Made by a program: the position numbers and the translations under genes
In this document: piece after piece, positions 1 through 7,960 of the stretch
How the letters are laid out: each line of letters begins with the position of its first letter
Numbering within the stretch: position 1 is the stretch's first letter
Notes under the pieces: generated by a model
Told to the model about the DNA's origin: nothing
Databases searched by the model: none
Seen by the model: only the letters and a program-made list of their open reading frames with translations
Source: Natronococcus occultus SP4
GTDB taxonomy: Archaea; Halobacteriota; Halobacteria; Halobacteriales; Natrialbaceae
Length of the DNA: 64,000 bases
Direction: 5' to 3'
Assembly (NCBI RefSeq): GCF_000328685.1
Contig: NC_019974.1
Span: forward strand, 3,153,001 to 3,217,000

Positions 1-406
1 TGTGGGCGTTCGGCACCGGATCGAGCGCGACCTCCAGGACCTCGCAGACGGCGTCGATGCGCGCGCCACGTTTGCGTGCGACCGGGTGGACAGCTACCGA
101 GTCGCCCCGCTCGAGCTCGAGGCCGTGGTTGCCGGCGTAGATCCGCGGGCCGTCGACCCGCTCGCGAACGTCCGCGAGCGCGCGGCCGCTGACGACGGCG
201 GTCGTCACCTCGGGCTCGGTCGTGATCGCGTCGAGGACGTCCTCGACGCGATCCGTCGGCTCCGCCTCGTCCGGATCCTCGACGATCGGCGCCAGCGTCC
301 CGTCGAAGTCCAGACAGAGCAACAGCTCCGAGGCATCGGCCAGCTCTGACCGGACGCGGGGTCGAAGCTCGTCGACCGGTTTCGGTTTCGTTCGCTGGCG
401 TTGCAT
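1..406 (-). CDS. otsB: Trehalose-6-phosphate phosphatase, N-terminal part (cut by window edge)
   Basis: Removes phosphate from trehalose-6-phosphate, the second step of trehalose synthesis. About 135 N-terminal residues are visible; the gene runs off the window at base 1. The HAD-superfamily nucleophile motif LDFDGTLAPI lies near residue 33, followed by VVSGR and YAGNHGLE, which are typical of OtsB. The ATG at 406 lies one base after the otsA stop codon, so the two are translationally coupled in an otsA-otsB operon. Trehalose is a known compatible solute of haloarchaea. The C-terminal HAD motifs are outside the window. Confidence 0.9.
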   Translation of the reverse strand, partial: MQRQRTKPKPVDELRPRVRSELADASELLLCLDFDGTLAPIVEDPDEAEPTDRVEDVLDAITTEPEVTTAVVSGRALADVRERVDGPRIYAGNHGLELERGDSVAVHPVARKRGARIDAVCEVLEVALDPVPNAH

Positions 407-407
407 G

Positions 408-2000
408 TTAGACGGGCGGTGTCTGGGCACCCTGCTCGTCGGTCGACTCGCGCGACCCGTGCAGGCGGGCGATCGCCGCGAACTGGCTGTCCATCCACGC
501 CTCGAGGTCGGCCTCGAAGACGTCCTCGCGCAGGGTTCGCATCCGGCGTCGGCGCTCGTCTGCGGGCATCTCGAGGGCGGTCTCGAGCGCGGCCGCGACG
601 CCGTCGGTGTCGGTCGGATCGATCGTCACCGCGTCGTCGCCGAGCCGTTCGTGGGCCCCCGTCTGCTCGCTGAGCAGCAAGACGCCGTCCTCGTCGACGC
701 TCGAGGCGACGAACTCCTGAGCGACGAGATTCATCCCGTCCAGCAGCGGGCTGATGAGCATCGCGTCGGCCCGCCGGTAGAGCGCACAGAGGTTCTCCTG
801 GGAGACGTACTCCTCGGTGTAGACGATCGGCTGCCAGTCGTCGGTTCCAAAGCGGCTGTTGATCCGGGTCACCTCGCTGCGGACCAGCTCGCCGAGCCGC
901 TGGTAGGCCGGAATGCCGGTTCGCGAGGGCGTCGCCTTCTGGAGAAACGTGAACTCGCCGCGCCGATCGGGGTTGCGCTCGAAGAACCGCTCGAGGGCCG
1001 CGAGCCGTTCGGGGATCCCCTTCGAGTAGTCGAGCCGATCGACCCCCAGCCCGAGTGTCACGTCGGGGGAGACGCCCAGTTCTGCGAGCACCGCGTCGAC
1101 GTCCGTGTCCTGACGGGCCGCCCTGTCGTAGGTGTCCGCGTCGACACCCATCGCGTCGGTCGTCAGGTGGGTCGTCCCGTCCTCGTAGTCGACGATCCAC
1201 CGGTCACGATCGACGACCGCGCCGTCGAGGTACTGCTCGACACACTCCATGAACAGTCGTGCGTACCGATCGACGTGGAATCCGAGCAGGTCGTTGCCGA
1301 GCAGCCCCGCAAGGACGTCCTCGCCGGCGGGACACTCGGCGAACGTCTCCGGCGTCGGCCACGGGATATGCCAGAAGTGTGCGATCGTCGCCGTCTCGGG
1401 GATCTGCCGGCGGATCAGCCGCGGTGCGAGCCCGAAGTGGTAGTCCTGGATCCAGACGACCGACTCGGCGGTCGCGTGTGTGGCGACGGCGTCGGCGAAC
1501 CGCTCGTTGACGGTGTGGTACCACTCGAAATCGTTCGACCACGTGTCGCCGTTCTCGATCAGGTCGGGAAACTCGTGGCACAGCGGCCAGAGGACCTGGT
1601 TGCTGAAGCCGTAGTAGTAGGAGTCGACGGCCTCCTCGGAGAGGTCGATCCGCTGGAGGGTGTAGGCGTCCTCACCCGGCGGGACGGCGACGCAGTCGTT
1701 CTCGTCCGTGACCGCGAAGTCGGCCTCGCCGTCACCCCAGGCGATCCAGGTGCCGCTCGCCTCCCGGACGACCGGGTCCAGACCGGCGGTCAGCCCGCCG
1801 GCGGGCTCGTCGACGGCGATCGACCGCTCGTCGCCGTCGCCGTCCTCGTACTCGTGGCGGTACGGCTGGCGGTTCGAGACGACGATCAGCGACTCCGGAC
1901 AGTCCGGATCGTCGGCATCCGTTTCGTCGGGGCGGCTCCCCCCGTCCGCTCGTCGCCCGTCGGCACTCCCGTCGGGCAGCCGATGCTCCGTATTTCGCAT
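408..2000 (-). CDS. otsA: Alpha,alpha-trehalose-phosphate synthase (UDP/GDP-forming), GT20
   Basis: Joins a nucleotide-activated glucose to glucose-6-phosphate to give trehalose-6-phosphate in the cytoplasm. The 530-residue protein has the GT20 hallmarks: LIVVSNRQPY near residue 38, the VDRLDYSKGIPER block in the middle, and SPLLDGMNLVAQEF in the nucleotide-sugar-binding C-terminal half. The first ~35 residues are an acidic, low-complexity extension, common in halophiles. ATG at 2000 is the first good start. otsB follows after one base. A TATA-like GGTATTAAAG on the minus strand (about 2057-2066) lies some 60 bases upstream and may be the operon promoter. Confidence 0.93.
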   Translation of the reverse strand: MRNTEHRLPDGSADGRRADGGSRPDETDADDPDCPESLIVVSNRQPYRHEYEDGDGDERSIAVDEPAGGLTAGLDPVVREASGTWIAWGDGEADFAVTDENDCVAVPPGEDAYTLQRIDLSEEAVDSYYYGFSNQVLWPLCHEFPDLIENGDTWSNDFEWYHTVNERFADAVATHATAESVVWIQDYHFGLAPRLIRRQIPETATIAHFWHIPWPTPETFAECPAGEDVLAGLLGNDLLGFHVDRYARLFMECVEQYLDGAVVDRDRWIVDYEDGTTHLTTDAMGVDADTYDRAARQDTDVDAVLAELGVSPDVTLGLGVDRLDYSKGIPERLAALERFFERNPDRRGEFTFLQKATPSRTGIPAYQRLGELVRSEVTRINSRFGTDDWQPIVYTEEYVSQENLCALYRRADAMLISPLLDGMNLVAQEFVASSVDEDGVLLLSEQTGAHERLGDDAVTIDPTDTDGVAAALETALEMPADERRRRMRTLREDVFEADLEAWMDSQFAAIARLHGSRESTDEQGAQTPPV

Positions 2001-2056
2001 TCGCTGAAGGAAAACAGGCCCCTAGCGGGTCGGTTCGCGGCCTGCGTCCGCATGGG

Positions 2057-2066
2057 ACTTTAATAC
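2057..2066 (-). promoter_or_regulatory. Possible TATA element for otsA-otsB
   Basis: The minus strand reads GGTATTAAAG here, the only AT-rich stretch between otsA and the divergent peptidase gene. It lies 57-66 bases before the otsA ATG, so it would give a leader of about 30 bases. Assignment rests on position and composition only. Confidence 0.35.
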
Positions 2067-2163
2067 CCCCAGGTGTCGGCTGTCCGGCCGAGCGGTCGCG
2101 ACCTCCCCCCGTCGATTCGCGAGACCCGAACGCTCTTTTCGCGACGCGGGAAACCCTCGCCGT

Positions 2164-3324
2164 ATGCACTCGCCGTTCGACGCCCGGATCGACGCCTGCC
2201 GCCGCCGGCTCGAGACGGTCGGCGCGGAGCTGCTCGTCTGCTTCCCGAGTCCGAACCTGACGTACCTGACGGGGTTCGTCGAGTCCCCCTCGGAGCGACA
2301 CTTCCTCCTGTTCGTTCCACGAGACGGCGCGCCGACGCTCGTGGCACCGACGATGTACGACTCCCAGCTCGAAGCCCTCGAGCTCCCCGACGTCCGCCTC
2401 TGGGACGACGAGACGGATCCGCTCGAGCTCGTTGCGGACGTCCTCGGAACGGCGCTGCCCGCCGGCGGCGACGGCTCGACCGTCCTGCTCGACGACCGCA
2501 TGTGGACGACGTTCAACCACGACCTGCGCGGGCTGGCGCCCGACGCCGAGTTCGGGCTGGCCGGCGACGTCCTCGAGGACCTGCGGCTCCGCAAGGACGA
2601 GCCCGAACTCGCGGCGCTTCGGCGAGCGGGGGCGATCGCGGATCGGGTCTCGCTCGCGATCCGTGCCCGGGGCGAGGACGTCCTCGGTACGACCGAAGCG
2701 GAGCTCGCGAGCGAGATCGACTCGCTGCTGGCGAGCGAGGGCGGCGCGGAGCCGGCCTTCGAGACAATCGTCGCCGCGGGACCGAACGGCGTCCGTCCTC
2801 ACCACCACCCCGGAGATCGCGAGATCGAGCGGGGCGACCCGATCGTGCTGGATTTCGGCGCGTTCGTCGAGGCTGATCTCGAGGCAGGAACCGCGCGGTA
2901 CCCCGGCGACCAGACCCGGACGATCGTCGTCGGCGAGCCGCCCGCGGAGTACGAGCGGGTCCACGAGGTCGTCTGCGAGGCCCAGCGGGCCGCCGTCGAC
3001 GCCGTCGAACCCGGGGTCGAGGCCGGCGAGATCGACCGCGTCGCTCGCTCGGTGATCGAAGAGGCGGGCTACGGCGACGCGTTCGTCCACCGCACCGGTC
3101 ACGGGGTCGGTCTCGAGGTCCACGAACCGCCGTACATCACCGCGGGCAACGACCGCGAGCTCAAGCCCGGGATGGTCTTTTCCGTCGAGCCGGGTATCTA
3201 TCTCGAGGACCGGTTCGGCGTCCGGATCGAGGACCTCGTGGTCGTCACCGACGAGGGCTGCGAGCGCCTGAACGACTCCCCGCGGGGCTGGGAGAGCGGC
3301 GAGGACGTCGACCGATCGCAGTAA
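2164..3324 (+). CDS. M24-family metallopeptidase (Xaa-Pro aminopeptidase/dipeptidase)
   Basis: Predicted to cleave N-terminal Xaa-Pro bonds or Xaa-Pro dipeptides with a dinuclear metal centre. The 386-residue protein has the creatinase-like N-terminal domain (residues ~1-130) and the pita-bread domain after it. All five metal ligands are visible: Asp in LDFGAF, Asp in GDQTRT, His in HRTGHGVGLEVHE, Glu in SVEPGIY and Glu in RIEDLVV. The segment between the two Asp ligands is longer than usual, with an extra acidic loop. The gene is single and divergent from otsA. The substrate cannot be told from sequence. Confidence 0.9.
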   Translation: MHSPFDARIDACRRRLETVGAELLVCFPSPNLTYLTGFVESPSERHFLLFVPRDGAPTLVAPTMYDSQLEALELPDVRLWDDETDPLELVADVLGTALPAGGDGSTVLLDDRMWTTFNHDLRGLAPDAEFGLAGDVLEDLRLRKDEPELAALRRAGAIADRVSLAIRARGEDVLGTTEAELASEIDSLLASEGGAEPAFETIVAAGPNGVRPHHHPGDREIERGDPIVLDFGAFVEADLEAGTARYPGDQTRTIVVGEPPAEYERVHEVVCEAQRAAVDAVEPGVEAGEIDRVARSVIEEAGYGDAFVHRTGHGVGLEVHEPPYITAGNDRELKPGMVFSVEPGIYLEDRFGVRIEDLVVVTDEGCERLNDSPRGWESGEDVDRSQ

Positions 3325-3438
3325 GCGGCCATCTCCCCGGCGCAACCGTCAGGGTATCCCGCGGCATCGCACCGCTGCGTTGAGGTCTGTGCTGGGTTGT
3401 CCGCGGTGTTCAAGTCGGCTCAGCTAAACCGTGCTAAC

Positions 3439-4485
3439 ATGGTTCCGGAGACTATGAGAGCGGTACTACTCACCGGACACGGCGGGCTGGAGAAGTTAGA
3501 ATATCGAGAGGACGTCCCGGTTCCGCAGCCCGGAGCCGACGACGTACTCGTGAAGGTCGACGCGTGTGGGCTGAACAACACCGACATCTGGACTCGGGAG
3601 GCGGCGTACGGCGAGGACGACGCCGGCTGGAAAGACCAACTCGACTTTCCGATCATCCAGGGAGCGGACATCGCAGGGACGATCGTCGACGTCGGTTCGA
3701 ACGTTTCGGAAGACCGGATCGGTGATCGAGTCCTCGTAGATAACGCGCTCTACGCCGATGCCCAGAACGAGTTCCAATCGCTCGTAAACGCCGACCTCAT
3801 CGGAAGCGAACGGGACGGCGGGTACGCGGAGTACGCGGCCGTTCCGGCCGAAAACGCACACCGCGTAGACAGCTCCCTCTCCGCTGCTGAACTCGCGACG
3901 TTCCCGACAGCGTACGTGACGGCTGAACGGATGCTGAATCGGGCCAACGTCAGCGCTGGCGACGACGTATTCGTCACTGGTGCCTCCGGCGGTGTCGGGA
4001 CGGGGCTCGTTCAACTCGCGCGGCGACGTGATGCACGCGTGCTCGGACTGACAAGTAGCGGGAAATCGGATTCGATTCGCGAGGTAGGAGCCGAGGAGGT
4101 CGTCGCACGCGATGACGACGATATCCCGGCGGCAGTAAGAAACTGGACCGAAGACGAGCAAGTCGACGTCGTGGCCGACGTCGTCGGTGGTGAGCTATTC
4201 CAAGAGTTCCTCGAGGTGCTTCGGCCGGGTGGCAGCCTGGTGACCGCAGGTGCTGTCGCCGGCCCTGTCACCGAAATCGACCTTCGGACAGTGTACTTAA
4301 AACAAATCGACATCGTCGGGTCGACGATGGGGACACGAAGCGAGTTCCAAGACCTGGTTCGCTACATCGAGAACGGCGACATCGAACCACTACTTGCCGA
4401 AACGTACCCACTCTCCGAGATCCACAAGGCACAACGTCAGTTCACTCGGAACGATTACGTCGGGAATATTGTCGTAGAGCCGTAA
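3439..4485 (+). CDS. MDR-family NAD(P)-dependent alcohol dehydrogenase / quinone oxidoreductase-like protein
   Basis: A medium-chain dehydrogenase/reductase of 348 residues. The N-terminal GroES-like domain carries DACGLNNTDIW and GADIAGTIVDVG; the Rossmann domain has the nucleotide-binding motif GASGGVGTGLVQLA. The C-terminal LAETYPLSEIHKAQ block is usual for the family. ATG at 3439 or 3454 (MRAVLL, the family-typical N-terminus) are both possible; a GTG farther upstream is less likely. Codon third positions are visibly less GC-biased than in neighbouring genes, which could mean recent acquisition. Substrate unknown. Confidence 0.85.
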   Translation: MVPETMRAVLLTGHGGLEKLEYREDVPVPQPGADDVLVKVDACGLNNTDIWTREAAYGEDDAGWKDQLDFPIIQGADIAGTIVDVGSNVSEDRIGDRVLVDNALYADAQNEFQSLVNADLIGSERDGGYAEYAAVPAENAHRVDSSLSAAELATFPTAYVTAERMLNRANVSAGDDVFVTGASGGVGTGLVQLARRRDARVLGLTSSGKSDSIREVGAEEVVARDDDDIPAAVRNWTEDEQVDVVADVVGGELFQEFLEVLRPGGSLVTAGAVAGPVTEIDLRTVYLKQIDIVGSTMGTRSEFQDLVRYIENGDIEPLLAETYPLSEIHKAQRQFTRNDYVGNIVVEP

Positions 4486-4618
4486 GTGTATATTTCCCCC
4501 TCCCCCCTCGAGAGAGGGTCCTCGTCTATCGACATTGCCGATCGAGAAGCGTTCCGACGTAACAATTCGGCCCGTTCGAGTTCTCGGTCCGGGCCGAATA
4601 CGGAACCCCGCTTCCCAA

Positions 4619-5458
4619 CTACTGTTCGGCCCCGAGGAACGACCGCAGCTCCTCGCGGTAGGCCTCGGGGCGGTCCTCGGGGACCCAGTGGGTCGCGTCC
4701 TCGAGGCCGACGAGCGCGGCGTCGTCGATATCTCCCTCGAGCCGTTCCGCGTACTCGATCGGCTGGAACTCGTCCTCGGCGCCCCACAGCAGGAGCGTGC
4801 GGGCGGTCACCGCGGACGGGTCGATCTCGGTCGTGTGGCTCGTGTTCGTCCCGATCGCGTTCCGGGACAGCGAGACCAACCCCTCCTCGGAGGCCCACTG
4901 CTCGATCATCCCCTCGACGAAGGCGTCGTCGGCGTCGCCGTACAGCGTCCCGCGAAACACCGACTCGAGCGTGTCGGTCAGCTCGTCGACGTCCATCCCC
5001 TCGATCGTCGCGGGCAACCCGAGGTCGACGATCGTCTCGATCGGCCAGGAGTCGTAGCAGACGGCGTTCGAGAGCACGAGTTCGTCGACGGCCTCGGGTT
5101 CGTGGACGGCGTACCGCAGGCCGACCCCGCCCCCGAGGTCGTGGCCGACGAAGGAAACCGAGTCGAGGCTGAGCTGGTCGAACAGGTCGGCGACCGCCTG
5201 CTCCTGGGCCCGGATCGAGCGATCGAACCGGTCGTCCATCGTCGACTCCCCATAGCCGACCATATCGGGGACGATCACGCGGTAGTCGTCGGTGAACGCC
5301 GGCGCAACCCGCCGCCAGAGGTACGAGGACGTCGGGATCCCGTGGAGAAAGACGAGGGGCTGTCCGTCGCCCTCGTCGGCGTACGCCATCTCGAGGTCGT
5401 GGTCGTCGACGGTCACCGTCGTCGAGTCGAGGCGGTCGGTCCACTCGTCGCGTTCCAT
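4619..5458 (-). CDS. Alpha/beta-fold hydrolase with Asp nucleophile
   Basis: A 279-residue alpha/beta hydrolase. Oxyanion-hole motif HGIPTSSYLW lies at residues 39-48 and the nucleophile elbow GHDLGG at 106-111, so Asp107 is the likely nucleophile; DATHW near residue 255 supplies the catalytic His. An Asp nucleophile is known in haloalkane dehalogenases and epoxide hydrolases. The Trp that follows the nucleophile in classic haloalkane dehalogenases is Leu here, so the substrate is left open. ATG at 5458 removes an upstream GTG-initiated extension of poor composition. Confidence 0.85.
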   Translation of the reverse strand: MERDEWTDRLDSTTVTVDDHDLEMAYADEGDGQPLVFLHGIPTSSYLWRRVAPAFTDDYRVIVPDMVGYGESTMDDRFDRSIRAQEQAVADLFDQLSLDSVSFVGHDLGGGVGLRYAVHEPEAVDELVLSNAVCYDSWPIETIVDLGLPATIEGMDVDELTDTLESVFRGTLYGDADDAFVEGMIEQWASEEGLVSLSRNAIGTNTSHTTEIDPSAVTARTLLLWGAEDEFQPIEYAERLEGDIDDAALVGLEDATHWVPEDRPEAYREELRSFLGAEQ

Positions 5459-5564
5459 GGGCCCCGCTCCACCCGACACCCCGATAGGAGTTGGCCCTGC
5501 GCTCGAAGCGAGAACGCGAGCCGACCGAGAAACGCTTAGGAGCGTCGGGGCCACACACTCGAGC

Positions 5565-5792
5565 GTGAGCGAAAATCGCGTCGTTCAGGGACGAATGGTT
5601 ACGGCCGAGAAACTCGCAGAACTGATCGAGGACGACTCCGTCATGGAGGCCGAATCGATCGCGGACGCCGACACGGACTGTCCCGACTGTGGCGGGGACG
5701 TCCTCGAGGTCGGCTACATGCCCTCCGTTACCGAGTACGTCGTCGGCCGGAAGTGTCAGGACTGCGACTGGAGCGAGACCGATCGGGACTGA
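5565..5792 (+). CDS. Small zinc-ribbon protein (DUF5795-like, conserved in haloarchaea)
   Basis: A 75-residue protein starting at GTG 5565 (VSENRVVQGRMVT). Two Cys pairs, CPDCGG and CQDC, separated by about 20 residues form a probable zinc ribbon around a conserved YMPSVTEY segment. Small haloarchaeal proteins beginning with NRVVQGRMVT are recalled as DUF5795; that family name is from memory. An in-frame ATG at 5595 is an alternative start but would drop the conserved N-terminus. The role is unknown; nucleic-acid or protein binding is typical of such ribbons. Confidence 0.8.
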   Translation: MSENRVVQGRMVTAEKLAELIEDDSVMEAESIADADTDCPDCGGDVLEVGYMPSVTEYVVGRKCQDCDWSETDRD

Positions 5793-5986
5793 AGCGGAAC
5801 GCGGGACCGGCCGTTCAGCGAGACGGCGGCTCCGGACCCGACTTCTCCGCCGACTGCAGTCGTGGGTTTTCGCGTCGCTACGACTGGAGTCGAGCCGAAT
5901 GAAAGGAGAAATCCAATGACGGTCGTGACGAGGGCCGTGCGACGGTCGATCAGCGGGGTCGAACGGAGCGACCGACGGTTCGGGCG

Positions 5987-7636
5987 TTAGTTCTTCTTCT
6001 TTTCTTTCTTCTTACCGTCCTTTCCCTTCCGATCCTTCTTGTCCTTCTTGTCTTTCTTGCCCTTCTTGTCCTTCTTGTCTTTCTTGTCCTTCTTGTCTTT
6101 CTTGCCCTTCTTGTCTTTCTTGCCCTTCTTGCCGTCCTCGTCGCCGTCGCCCTCGTTGACCGCGGTGGCTTCGGCCAGCTGGACGTTCTCGTTGGCCTGG
6201 TAGTTCATCTGTTCGGCCGTCGCCTCGCCGCAGTCGGTGGCGAAGGCGATCGCGGTGAACTGCTCGTTGACGTTCAGCTGGCTGACGAACTGGAGCTGGT
6301 CGATCTCGGCAGCAGCCGTCTGCTCGTCGGTATCGCCGTTCTCGTAGGCCAGTGCCCAGGAGTCGTCGCCGTTCGCGTCGGTTCCGTGGAGCACCGCGGA
6401 CCCGCTACAGTGGCCGTCCGAGACGTTCAGCGCCTCGGCGGAGGCGACCTGCGCGTTGAAGTTGCCCTGGTAGCTCACCTGGCGGGCCGTCGCGTCGCTC
6501 TTTTTCGTCGCGAGAGCGATCGCCGCGTGCTGCAGGCTGATGTTCTCCTGCCCGACGCGCTGGACCTGCGTGATGTCGGCCGACGCGTCCTGGCCGTTGG
6601 CCTGCTTGCTCCCGTCGTCGGTGCGCTTCACCGCGTCCTTCGGGAGTTCGCCGATCATCCCGGCGCGGTCGATGACGTCACGGGTGTACATCCTGTCGAA
6701 GTTGATCGCCGTCGCCTCGGCGACCTGCTCGTTCAGGTTGAGCTGCGAGCTCAGCTGGTAGGCCTCCGCCTTGCTGCACTTGCCGACGGCGATCGCGATC
6801 GCGACGCCCTGTTCGCTGACGTTGAGCTGGTTGACCTCCTGGGCCTGCTCGACCGACGCCTCGGCGTCCTGGTCGTCGGCTTCTCCGATGTTCGCCGCGA
6901 CGGCCTCGGCATGCTGGTAGTTCTCGTTTGCCTGCCAGCTCTGCTGGTAGGACTGGGCGCAGCTTCCGTCCTCCGCGACCGCGAGCGAGGCGCTCTGACT
7001 GCTGTAGTTGAACTGGTCGACGGTCTGTTCCTGCTCGATCGTCGCGGTGGCGGACTGGTCGCTCTCGTAGCTATCCTCCCTGGCGACCCAGCCGGAGAAC
7101 TTCCGGCAGCCGGTCTCCTCGGCGAACACAATGTACGCCCGTTCGGGCTCGTAGAACGTCTCGTCCCGGGTCTCCTCCGTGACGTTGAGCGAGTCGGCAG
7201 TTCCCTCCTGGGCGTTGACGTTGTCCTGTTCGGCCTCCTGGATCGCCGTTGCCTTGCCACCGTCGATGGCGATACTGATAGCGTTGCCCTGCTGGAGAAC
7301 GTTGAGCTGGGAAACATCCTGGTACTGCACGACGTTCGCGAACGACTCCTGTGCCTCGCCGTTGATCCGGTCTCGGTGGTCGTCGACCCACTTGCCGAGC
7401 CCCTTCTCGTCGGTGTCGGCACCGAAGACGAGGTACAGCTCGTCGCCGTTCAGGTCGTGGGTTTCGGGCTCCTCGTCTTTCTCGTCCTTCTTTTCGTCGC
7501 TCTTGTCCTTCTCCGAGCCCGCCTGCGTGGACGTCGACGCAACCGACAGCAACCCGGCGCCGGCGCCGCTGGCCGCGAGTCCTCGGAGGTATCCACGTCG
7601 CTTCATCGTTCCGCGGTTCGTGTCTTTCTCTGCCAT
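5987..7636 (-). CDS. Tat-exported surface protein with Q/N/A-rich beta-solenoid-like repeats and lysine-rich tail
   Basis: Not recognised as a named family. 549 residues. The N-terminus MKRRGYLRGLAASGAGAGLL (residues 11-30) is a twin-arginine-type signal. About five modules follow, near residues 100-151, 195-250, 258-312, 351-404 and 442-494. Each has two halves of the form Q-x3-Q-x-N-x3-Q ending in alternating Ala (AIAIA, AEATA). This regular Q/N ladder suggests a beta-solenoid or amyloid-like fibre subunit. Two YLVFGAD/YIVFAEE-type segments precede modules 1 and 2. Residues ~502-549 are almost only Lys, Asp and Gly in KDKK/GKKDKK units, highly unusual in an acidic halophile proteome. Monocistronic, divergent from glmU. 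Confidence 0.8.
   Translation of the reverse strand: MAEKDTNRGTMKRRGYLRGLAASGAGAGLLSVASTSTQAGSEKDKSDEKKDEKDEEPETHDLNGDELYLVFGADTDEKGLGKWVDDHRDRINGEAQESFANVVQYQDVSQLNVLQQGNAISIAIDGGKATAIQEAEQDNVNAQEGTADSLNVTEETRDETFYEPERAYIVFAEETGCRKFSGWVAREDSYESDQSATATIEQEQTVDQFNYSSQSASLAVAEDGSCAQSYQQSWQANENYQHAEAVAANIGEADDQDAEASVEQAQEVNQLNVSEQGVAIAIAVGKCSKAEAYQLSSQLNLNEQVAEATAINFDRMYTRDVIDRAGMIGELPKDAVKRTDDGSKQANGQDASADITQVQRVGQENISLQHAAIALATKKSDATARQVSYQGNFNAQVASAEALNVSDGHCSGSAVLHGTDANGDDSWALAYENGDTDEQTAAAEIDQLQFVSQLNVNEQFTAIAFATDCGEATAEQMNYQANENVQLAEATAVNEGDGDEDGKKGKKDKKGKKDKKDKKDKKDKKGKKDKKDKKDRKGKDGKKKEKKKN
5990..6133 (-). repeat. Tandem GKKDKK/KDKK-coding repeats
   Basis: Short DNA repeats alternating between aagaaggacaag-type and aagaagggcaag-type units on the minus strand encode the lysine-rich C-terminus of the surface protein. 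The tract is purine-rich on the coding strand and contrasts with the surrounding GC-rich sequence. Such repeats often expand or contract by slippage, so copy number may vary between strains. Confidence 0.85.
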
Positions 7637-7960
7637 AGCGCACTCTGACCAACGAGAAATTCCTACTCTGTAATTGACCGACTTATCGAAAGAATCGAAC
7701 GTCTACCCGGCGTTTGCAGCGTCGCAACCGACCTCGCGAGTCGACAGGCTGCGGATACTTATATGCGGTCTGAAGGAACAACGCGGCTTCCGTCTCGTGT
7801 CGCCGCGGTAGCGACCACCCGTGATCGCCCACGGGTCGATCCGACCGATCGACGCCGCACGATACCCCGAGGACGTCCTCGGTCGCACGGGCGGCGAACC
7901 GGTTCGTCACTTGATCTTCCAGTCGAAAGGAATAATAGCGGTTGCTAGCTGTCAAAGGAT
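7637..7960. other. Divergent intergenic region with promoters
   Basis: No credible gene between the surface protein and glmU. AATAATA at about 7931-7937 lies 24-30 bases before the glmU ATG and fits a TATA box for a leaderless mRNA. A second AT-rich element (ATACTTATAT, about 7751-7760) lies mid-region with no obvious partner start. AT-rich sequence at 7660-7680 could serve the surface-protein gene. Confidence 0.5.

Noticed and set aside
222-2063. Long open frame antisense to otsA
   Set aside because: High-GC haloarchaeal DNA leaves long shadow frames; otsA has clear GT20 motifs and the antisense translation has none.
1732-3345. Long open frame antisense to the M24 peptidase
   Set aside because: The metal ligands of the peptidase are intact on the plus strand; the antisense product is low-complexity.
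4619-5458. Haloalkane dehalogenase assignment
   Set aside because: HGIPTSSYLW is dehalogenase-like, but the Trp normally after the nucleophile is Leu, so only alpha/beta hydrolase is claimed.
5987-7636. Calling the repeat protein a curlin
   Set aside because: Repeat spacing Q-x3-Q-x-N-x3-Q differs from the curli S-x5-Q-x-G-x2-N-x-A-x3-Q pattern; only a structural analogy is kept.
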